Source of the DNA: Bolinopsis microptera
Lineage: Eukaryota; Ctenophora; Tentaculata; Lobata; Bolinopsidae
Reading direction: 5' to 3'
DNA length: 64,000 bases
Assembly: GCF_026151205.1 (NCBI RefSeq)
Contig: NC_087083.1
Coordinates: 9,979,460-10,043,459, forward strand
Shown here piece after piece: positions 54,831 to 64,000 of this stretch. The notes under the pieces were generated by a model that worked only from the letters and a program-made list of their open reading frames with translations, had not been told where the DNA came from and made no database searches. Each line of letters starts with the position of its first letter. Positions within the stretch are counted from its first letter, which is position 1. The position numbers were made by a program, and so were the translations under genes.

Positions 54831-56763
54831 TGACTCTAGGATAAGATTTTCGTATTTATACCTACAATTTGTACCATTCACCATAATACTATCTAGAAGC
54901 TATGTATCAAAGTTTGAGAATATCCACGCATGAGTGAAAGAACCTGGGAGTCCATAACCTCCCACCTTACTTCTCTCACCGTACAAGCAGAAGTATCAGC
55001 TTAATTAATTAATCAATTAATTAGCAGCTTTAATTAATTGAGTATGACAAGGGACGGCACCCCTCGCTCTATCGGTATATCTCAGTATATCTACATATTA
55101 TTAACCTTGACCGTAACACACAGTACACCATGTATAGTACATGATAGTATTCCAACTATTTCGCGTACTAATACTGTCGTTGTACTACGGGGGTGCGTGT
55201 TGTATTCTTTAGGTGTGTACATTATGTGGCAGTGCGTTTGATACCTTGATAGGGTTTGTCCGTTTTTATTTATTGTTGAGGTTAGTTTGAATGGGGAACG
55301 TTCGTGATTGTTCAAAATTATATTGTTACACGCTGGTTACAGATGCCGTATGAAACAAGTACCTGTGGTGAAAAATGACAATTTCTTGGCCGATCAGCTA
55401 CCTTTTTTGACACTTCTCCAAAATATTTCGTGACTCTAAATTTAATGCTCGTTCTCAAAGTATACTTGTCTGTTTAAAATCATCTTTTATTGATTGATAA
55501 ACTCGACCTAGGCTCCAACTCCTTTACAAATCTTCCAGCCAAATGACAAGACTGGAAAGTTTCCAATTTACAATTTTTACTGCAGATTTACTTTTCCTTC
55601 TCTATCTCTTTATCCATCAGTGTTGACGTGATGAACTCTAAATCTTCGTCTAACCGCCTCACTCTTCACATTTGCAAATTTCCTACAAAATATTCGCTTG
55701 TATTAATAAAAATTGTTGCAAAATTCCGGCAACAAGGATCCAAAAATCTTAAAATGATTAAAACGTCCTGCTTTTCACCAGGAACGCAGTGATTAATCAG
55801 CGCGCACAACCATTAATAATATTACAGAAAGACAAAAAATACCCTGAATAAATAGTGAAGTCCTCAGTTAAATACCTTGCATGCATAACATAGTCTCCAA
55901 TAAAATGCACGGCATTGCGCCCATCTCACGTTATATCGACAAAATTAGGCATGGTAAGTGGTGCACTAGTGTGTTGGTTATAATGTCTTGATGTGTTGAT
56001 AGGGGTAGAAGTGACAGAAGGAAAATGAAAAAAGAAAGTTCGGGGTATGTGAGGCCAGAGCGACTGATAAGTTGGTGTTAGGCTCTGTTTCGATTCGGTA
56101 AATAGTTTTCATTCCTGAATCCTGGTTTTGGATAGTTATTGAATGCTTGTGTTGTTGCAGAGAATTCAATCAACCAGTTGGTTGATTTGACTGCTAGAAA
56201 AGTGTGCTTATTCCCGTAACGTCTGAGTTTAAATTTTGATTTCCATAATGTGAGCTCCATTAATATAATGCAGCCACTCATCTGAATACATGTTTTTTGA
56301 AAGCTCCTGCTACCACAATCTTTTGTATCACTTATATCATGTGTGTAATTTTGATTAATTACCTGTAGATCAATTAATTAATTGTCCTTGGTGTGGTGAA
56401 ACTTTAGTTGACATGTGAAGCCACAATGTACATCCATTAACGCCAAGGTTATTCGTGCCAAGAATTAATTTTGGCACAAACAAATTACGCTCTATCACTT
56501 TATCAAACCTTATATTCACAAGCTGTTTAATTTCTATTTGTATTGATGATTGATATTTTTCATTGATATTTTTCATTGGTACATTTTATCTGAAAGTTTC
56601 TTTTCCAAATACCAGCTGTTTCTCCGCCTCCCTTCCATTTCAGTAAAGTCCATTCATTTTCAAGTGTGGTTTATATGGGTTTAATTCACGTGGGAAGCCC
56701 TGAAAATTGAGGCGTGTCTATAAAAGTGTCTGAGCTTCCGAATTTCGATATTTCAGTAGCTTA
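54831..56763. other. Gene-free DNA
   Basis: AT-rich with short unsupported open frames; nothing recognised. Confidence 0.4.
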
Positions 56764-56921
56764 CAGGGACAAAAGGAAATCGCGGCATGTACGGAATCGC
56801 GATTTTCCCATTATTTGCGACAAATTTTATGTATAGTTTAATGTATTATACTGTATAGTCTGTTAATATTCGCGGTATCGCGATTTTTTGCCAAAATAAT
56901 CGCGAAATCCTTTTGTCCCTG
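56764..56921. mobile_element. hAT-type MITE, copy 2 (158 bp)
   Basis: Same family as 10622-10769, in inverted orientation: cagggacaaaaggaaatcgc ... ccttttgtccctg. The 8-bp duplication gtagctta flanks both ends (56756-56763, 56922-56929). Confidence 0.93.
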
Positions 56922-57231
56922 GTAGCTTACCTTAATGTGGATGATAGGATTGATATTTCTTCTTCCATAAATATTAATTTATTGAATTTTAAGCAATAAC
57001 CATGTAATATTCATCATTAAATTACTCTGTAATTTGTTAGTGTACATAACATTGCGTAATAGTTTTATTAGATCCACCTAGGGAAGCAGCAAATGCCACC
57101 CCAATCTAGCAATCTATCAACACGCCCTCTCATTGTTACCATAGTTACCTGAAGTGTTACCTTGGGTACTGTATACTCGCTATCTAGCCCTGTACTGTTA
57201 CATCGGGTACTGTTCAATGTTCATGTTGAGA

Positions 57232-57305
57232 AAAGTGTGCAGACAACATAAAATTCTGTGCAGATAGGATTCATTTCAGTTTGTTTGCCAAAAATATGGA
57301 TGTGC
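57232..57305. repeat. Dispersed repeat shared with 19060-19145
   Basis: Carries gtgtgcagacaac, gcagataggattcat and aaaaatatggatgtg in the same order as the copy in RAB2 intron 3. Confidence 0.8.
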
Positions 57306-57509
57306 AGTTATAATCGCTCTCGTGCGAGCAGCAAGGTTACCAGGTTAAGGTTTTTCCTACCCATGAACTGTATAATCTTGCAGCCCTACATGTTACATAG
57401 GGCTGGGTGTTAGTCAGTCAGGGAACTCTTACAGTTGGTATGTCATCTTAATGTCATCATACATCGTGCTGTGTTATTGAAGAGCTGATGAAGTTTAATC
57501 TTTTAGTGT

Positions 57510-57935
57510 TTGTTCTAGAACCTGAGGGTTTTGTTCTAGAACCTGGGGGTTTTGTTCTAGAACTCGGGGGTTTGTTTTAGAACCTGGGGGTTTGTTCTAG
57601 AACCTGGGGGTTTGTTCTAGAACCTGGGGGTTTGTTCTAGAACCTGGGGGTTTGTTCTAGAACCTGGGGGTTTGTTCTAGAACCTGGGGGTTTGTTCTAT
57701 AAGCTGGGGGTTTTGTTCTAGAACCTGGGGGTTTTGTTCTAGAACCTGGGGTTTTGTTCTAGAACCTGGGGGTTTGTTCTAGAACCTGGGGATTTTGTTC
57801 TAGAACCTGGGGGTTTGTTCTAGAACCTGGGGGTTTGTTCTAGAACCTGGGGGTTTGTTCTAGAACCTGGGGGTTTGTTCTAGAACCTGGGGGTTTGTTC
57901 TATAAGCTGGGGGTTTTGTTTTTGAACCTGAGGGT
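57510..57935. repeat. 20-bp satellite gggggtttgttctagaacct
   Basis: About twenty units of 20 or 21 bp; a few have tctataagct instead of tctagaacct, at regular distance, which indicates block duplication. Confidence 0.95.
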
Positions 57936-60900
57936 TGCGCGGTCCCACATCCAGAAATACAGCTGATTGGCAGGTGATTATGCGTGTAAATATTAGATTT
58001 TGGAGGAAATTTTGGTGCTAAATCTTTAGTGGGGGGGGGGGACATTAATCTGCGAGGAAATTTAAAACGTTTTGGATGTGGAAGTGAAGTTCTACCCTGT
58101 TATTAGTTGAGCTGTGTTGTGGGGTGTTCAGATCTGTATCATTATCAAATTTAGATTTTATATTTTACAATTTTATCGGCACATGGTACTTTCGACCTTA
58201 TATATTAATTTTTGAAAACGAACTCGTAGGAAATTTTCAAAGGTTTCATGATTACTTTATTTTCAACATTGTAACTCTTGAAGTTCATAACAACTTTTCC
58301 AAATATTTGAAACAGCTCCATCCCTACCAATGTAAGATTAGTTTAGTCAGTATTCTTTCACAGAAGCCAGCCAAGTGGGTAAGTATAATGGGTAAGTAAG
58401 AAGCACTAAGTAAGTAAGAAATCGCATCGACTGCATCAGGTACTATTATAATTTATACTTGTATAACGTATACCACTGGTGCGATACAGTAGTTTCCATG
58501 GAAACACTCATAATTACCACCCTCAAATATTAGAGATGAACTCCAATTTTTTCCCGGACTCACACGACCCAATGCACTTTTTGTAAGGTTAAGCAATTAT
58601 TATAGAGAATAGTTATTTAAATAGTATTTTGATGCACCACACGCACCAGGCACATATTATATACACCAACAATGGTATCAGTAATCAGTACACACTGCAA
58701 TACAATAATGAGTACCACTCAAACCGTAACTACTCCGATAAGGGTGTTACACACATTGGTACAATATGGGCCCCGACTTACATAAGTATACATAGTTGTA
58801 CACTGCATGTGTGCGTGTAAATCGTAATTCGATTTTACATTTTAGGACTTCATACCACGGTATTTACGCTCAAAGTTGTTGCAAATTTTGGGAGTGTGGA
58901 TTTTTTTTCCTGCACTGCCCGGTAGTTTAAAGTGTGTTGGATGTTGATATTATTAACAGGTGAAACTGCTAATAATTGTTTAGTTGGTTTTTTGCGAGTT
59001 TTAACATTTTGCTGCAAAGTTATACCAAGTTCACTTCACTTATTGAAAGTTTGTACAGATTACTTTTAGTACCCCCGCGGTTTTAAAAGTTACGGCCCTT
59101 TATACTACTGTTTATGACTACTTCTGACAATTTCGTATTTGTTGAATAATTCTCTTTGTGCTATTTTTCTGCGACTATCAAGCTGCCGTATAAGATCTTG
59201 GGAGTTCGTTAGGCGGACGCTATAATATTTCCATCCACTGCCTTTTTAAGTATCTTATTCATAATATCAATGCCTTTTAAATCTTGATTTATGATTCTGT
59301 TCTGCTGAGGCCGAATAGCATCCTCAAGATATTGTATTATTAGATATTATATTATCAGAACACCAAATTCTCGACCAGCGTCCAGGTAATCCAGAACCAA
59401 ATTAGAATCGGCCCACCTAAATTCCAGACGCGCTCAGAGCTGACGACAAAATAATCACAGTAATTCCTAGGGCATCCAATTCTAAACATATTCCTGGCCG
59501 GAATTTGACATTTGGAGTGTCAAACTGGTCCCAATTTTAAGGTTTCGATGTACCATTACTTATACGATACGTATCTATATATAATATATACCTGATATTT
59601 ATCTATTCGTATCTTATGTTATAGTTATACAATATACGTATCCGCTGAGCAACTTTTGAGCAACTTTTGAGGCAAGCTTTTTCTGCCTTGAGAAACAACG
59701 TACAACTCTTGAAGTTGCTGGGAAAACTTGGCTCAGCTCAGAGAATCGTGATACGCTGACAGTCTCAACTGTTTTAGTTACTGAAATTAATTATAATTTA
59801 ATTAGTCTTAGTAACTTGTTAAATCAGTAATAGTTCACGATGTCTGCCTCTTTTTAGATGCGCTTGTTAGTTACTAGATAAAATCATCGTGATCTGTTAA
59901 CTTAGTAATCGGTGGAATGCATGGACCAAGGCACTATTATACCTAGTATTTTATTATCTGACTTTGCAGTCTTGATTCGGACAAGAATCTAAAATATTAA
60001 AATCCTGTTTTGTCAACCAGTATCTCAGTATCTGTATCACTGTGTTCATTATGTTAAGGTGGTTATAGATTCGTTTACAAAGCCCTGCAGAGTTGGTCTG
60101 TGAATTTGGAGTTTTAAATATTATTAGTATTGCACTGCAATTTTGAGCTTTTAGTACCAAACTTTTCGTGGCTGTGCTACAGTCTATCTACTGGATTTTT
60201 ATTAAAATCATTCCAATCACGGTTACTTTCTGTTATGTACCACACTTCAAAATTTTAATTCCGCTATGAGGTGCCCAATTTTTTTCCAAAGTTGAAAGCT
60301 TTACTCGTTGCATCACCTGATCTTTAATATAACCTCGACCAGGAACAAATGTAACGCGAATTTATGTGCATCATATCTGATTAATATCAGATACTAAGAG
60401 ATACTAGCATGTGCAACATCTTTATTGTCCTGGAATGTGGTCAAAAATTCTCACAGTTTAAAACACTGTGACATGACATGAGAAAATTCTGCTTGTTATT
60501 TAATCAATAAGTTGAGGCAGTGCTGAAATTTCCGACATCAATGTCACGTTTTTATTCCAGGTATTTTTGAGTCGGTTTCGATACCTTGCTTATAGAAATA
60601 ATTTTAATGTTGAACGTGACAAACTTCTTAAAAAAAACGTAGGATATTCGATAAACTGTTTTTTTGTCCATGTTTCTATTTTCCAATATCTATTTCATAA
60701 ACCAATTATCTCACCTAGAAATAATGTGTCTCTTTATTAATTGTGCTATATTTAACAGTTTTTGATTAGAAATTGATTATTGACTTTGATCAGGAAGCTT
60801 CACTAATTGGATTGATTAGATCACCCAATTATATCACCCAATTAGACCACCCAATTAGATCACCCTATCACGTTATATCTTGATTGTGGAGATCTTATCC

Positions 60901-63400
60901 TTTGGTTAAACCATTAACACTTCGATTGAAGTTCATGGCATACAATCATTGTTTAAAAACAGTTATTTCTTCAGTCACGTCCACGGAGTTCCTTCATTCT
61001 TTCATTTCACGAGAAAGCTTCCAGTTTGTCTATCTGTTTAATTCAAATGATCTTTTTTGCTACATAATTAAAATTTATTGTTGGACACTCACCGGGCGCA
61101 GGCGTAATTTCACGGGAGGGAGAGCAGGGTATTGTTGAGTCATCATCGTTGGGATCGCTACAAAGAGTACAGTGCTTCTTTGCTTGATTAATTTCCGTAT
61201 GAATCACCGTTTAAGCAACACATCCGATATTCACCGTGAATTACTTTTCTGATGCTCATCTGATTATTTCAGTTGAAGGTGTAATTGTGTGATTATGTAA
61301 TCACATAATTGCATATAACAAGCACAAGCGTCTTTGTAGAATGTAGTTGGATGCTTCTTCTCGATTCTTCTTTTTTGTTTGTTATATAGATACAGTTTCT
61401 CTTCTTTTTCTCGATTTTTCTTTTTGTTACTTCATACAGTTTCTCGTTGTTTTATTACATCTCTTTAGCACCTCTTGTTAAAAATGATGTGGGAAGCTGA
61501 TTAATAAAGTCGTGTAGTATTAATGAGTCTCATTTGATGTTTCTTTCAATAACATTTCTGATTTTTTCTGAATAGAGGCATTGACGACAGTTTCTAATAA
61601 TGAAGGTAAATAGTTAGATGTGGGAAGCATTGAAACAATCTAATTGATGTAATTTCCCGGTGTTCCCGTGCTGTTAGAAATGTAGAGCTTTTAGGGTCAA
61701 GGTTGGGTTAATCTATGGCTTGATCAGGGTTCCGGTTGGGTTGAGTTTGGATGTAACTTTGAGGGAAACCCCTTGAAAAGCCGTGACCTTCCAGAAAAAA
61801 AAGCCACCAAGTGAGAAGCCAAAAAGTATAATAGTACATAATATTATAATATAATAATGCCTTCGACTCTTCGGGCTCCGCTTGATAATTCCCGACAGCT
61901 TGCTGGAGGGAATTTGCGGCCCGAAGAACCGGAGGTATTATGTATTATAATATTTTCCGGTTCCGAATTGGAAGGGGTGTAATCCGATACGTGCGCATGA
62001 TACAATATAGTGTCTAATATATAGAACGCCAGTGTTATTTGTTTTACAACTTGCCGCCAGCCAGTCTGAGGTCTATGCTGATAATACCTTGGCTTCCCTT
62101 GCGGGATATATCGGCAAATTATCAGCTCTCAGTGTCCGAGACTTTTAGTGGATATAATTCCCGGAAGGTATTATAACACATAGCTAACCCAATCCACGGT
62201 AACAATAAGTTTAAAGTTCTTTGCGATTGCTCGATATTCAAATCCTGAGATTCAGTGATCAGAATCTTTTTAGATGATAATTCTGGATCATTCTCGAACC
62301 CGATATTGATAAGTTAATTATTTTAAGTGCTTAAAATGTGGCATTGTGGCGTACAAAATAAAATCATTCGATAATTGTCTTCGTTATCTTTTGTTTGGTT
62401 GAGTGTGCTACTTAATGAAACCAACTGGTGTCTCGAAATAATAAATCATGTTAAGTTCAACCAGTGAGGCAATCTATCAAATTGTTGATTTAACAAGGAC
62501 CTCCCTATCTTCATACTCTCATACTTGACACCCCACGTGAGTGCTGCACGCGTCAAGTAGTCCCGGCAGACGTCCGACCCTGAGGGGCTCCCGGGCTGTC
62601 ATAGCAGCTGATTGGGACCACTCTTAGATCGCTCACCTGGCCTTATCTTATTCCGATAAGATTACATTGTTTTATTCGAGAGATAATCTTGAACATTCGT
62701 CAGTAGAATAAACTAGGATTCGGTTTATATTCACTCTTTTTTCACATATCTTCAATCTTCATACATGGTAAATAGTATTAGTAAGTACCGGTCTTGGTAA
62801 GCACATGTCTTGTTTATTCGTCCTGATCAGTTTGTCCTCGTTCATTACCAGTTGATTGGTTTCCCCTCTGTCGATGATTTTATGGATACCAAGCTCGCGT
62901 GGCCCTGTAGTTGGTGACAACATTTTTAAAGTGTCTGGTTATTAAAATTTACAACGGAGATATTATATGAGTTATTGTTCAAATAGCATTTCAACAGTTT
63001 CTCAGAATAAATCTGGCTAAATGCTTGAGAGTCTATTACTTAGCAGACATGTGTGGTTTTGGCTGAATTTTGAGTTTTTTTGGACATATTTTTTCAATTT
63101 ATGATCACTGTTCAGAATTTTGTAATGTAACGTTACACTTAACGTGACTATTATGAAATCACCTAGATCAATAGATAATTATTTGTATTTTGTCCATTGA
63201 AGTTTTAAAATTGACAAGTTCCAAAACTAAATAGATCACAATATATTGCCCTATATTGATAGAATTAGACCAGCGACGTAGCTACCCTCCTCCCCTCCTC
63301 CTCTTCCCAATTTACACAATGAGTCACGACAGGCTGCACACTGTACATGGTGCTCCACTCACATAGTGTCTACTTGCTTACTGCTGCTTCCAGGAAGCTA
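57936..63400. other. Gene-free DNA with short repeats and a foldback region
   Basis: Contains a 10-base G run (58031-58040), tcacccaattag repeats (60823-60870) and, at about 61825-62180, paired tattataat and ggtattat arms around GC-rich hairpins (cggcccgaagaaccgg), reminiscent of the foldback at 46657. No exon is supported on either strand. Confidence 0.4.
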
Positions 63401-63424
63401 CTTAAATCATCCTCCAATCACCAC

Positions 63425-63660
63425 CCTTCTCCAATCGCCATTAACCAATCAGAGAGCCCCGTCAAACCCTCCCAGCCAATCAGAACGCTGCATCTCTAAT
63501 CAACTCCCTCCCCGTGCTCCTATCTGCTCCGGATTTCAATTAACTGACGTAATTAACAGCCCTTCATTCTACTCTGTCACGTGTTTCATCTCCACCAATG
63601 AAACGGAAGTATTGCAGTCACGTGACATGGATCTGACTAATCAGAGAGCGAGTTGGCTTG
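63425..63660 (+). promoter_or_regulatory. CCAAT/E-box promoter region
   Basis: CCAATCAG at 63445-63452 and 63476-63483, further CCAAT at 63431 and 63595, and taatcagagagcg at about 63637. A perfect GTCACGTGAC lies at 63617-63626, a second tcacgtg at about 63578, and an ETS-like cggaagt near 63604. The cluster lies 150-400 bases upstream of the ATG at 63813. The open frame across it is a by-product. Confidence 0.6.
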
Positions 63661-63812
63661 TGCTCGTGCAAGATTATGATTTGTGGCTACTATTCTCTTG
63701 GTTTAACTTGATGGGTCTCGCTCCTTGGCTTGTTTTATCTCATCTATTACGTGATCTTTAAGAAGTGCGCACGCTTTTGTTCTGAGTTGATTTCGTTGTT
63801 CCAAAACTTCCA

Positions 63813-63872
63813 ATGGAGTCGCTGAGGGAGGTGATGAATGGAAAGTCATGGGTCAGCGCCTGGAAAACAAAG
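63813..63872 (+). CDS. Putative first coding exon of a gene extending beyond the window
   Basis: The ATG in ttccaATGG starts 20 codons (MESLREVMNGKSWVSAWKTK) ending in phase 0 at an AAAG/gtaact donor. The protein is not recognised from this piece. Support comes from the promoter-like sequence upstream, the absence of an upstream stop-free alternative and the good donor. Confidence 0.45.
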
Positions 63873-64000
63873 GTAACTTTCTACTTGAACATTCGTCAGT
63901 TATTTTACCGATGAACCATGCACCTCCCCTCTTAATAAGTAGTAAGTACTCTTTATTCTGATGAAACACTGTTTTATAATCCTGATTCTATGGTCTAAAT

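Noticed and set aside
63366-63761. A 131-residue frame upstream of the right-edge exon
   Set aside because: It spans the CCAAT/E-box cluster and has no motif; better read as promoter.

Overview
The window is nuclear DNA of an animal, not of a bacterium or virus. It is AT-rich, has spliced genes with GT-AG introns, and encodes metazoan-type domain proteins: a Delta/Serrate-like ligand, tandem C-type lectin domains, a fucolectin-PAN-Sushi protein, RAB2 and ICMT. Tandem repeats and small DNA transposons are very dense. I would place it in a non-vertebrate, probably marine and early-branching, animal. The sequence alone does not fix the phylum.

Layout. At 556-2790 (+) lies a Delta-like transmembrane protein whose DSL module is expanded into about fifteen 30-residue repeats. 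At 3445-4644 (-) is a secreted protein with two C-type lectin domains. At 5706-10026 (-) are nine exons of a tripeptidyl-peptidase 1 (sedolisin) homologue whose 3' catalytic exons are not found. At 12836-20336 (-) is a complete six-exon RAB2. Its 5.3-kb third intron holds an intronless BTB-like gene on the opposite strand (14533-16035). At 22069-25184 (-) is a complete seven-exon ICMT of 284 residues. At 27829-32541 (+) is a five-exon gene of unknown function, with a 47-bp satellite at the 3' end of its last intron. At about 41262-44976 (-) is a fucolectin-PAN-Sushi gene with an 831-bp hAT element in one intron. From 45 to 63.4 kb I find no credible gene, only satellites and foldback or MITE-like elements. 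At the right edge, a CCAAT/E-box-rich promoter precedes what looks like a first coding exon (63813-63872, +).

Two themes stand out. First, several tandem repeats grew directly out of gene parts. These are the DSL module itself, the 3' splice site of the orphan gene's last exon, the 5' splice site of RAB2 exon 3, and the surroundings of exon 2 of the TPP1-like gene. Second, many repeats carry CACGTG and TGACGTCA, the E-box and CRE palindromes, and one 42-bp array repeats a CCAAT box exactly every 42 bp.

Exon coordinates were derived by hand from splice-site phase and family similarity recalled from knowledge. No database search was run.
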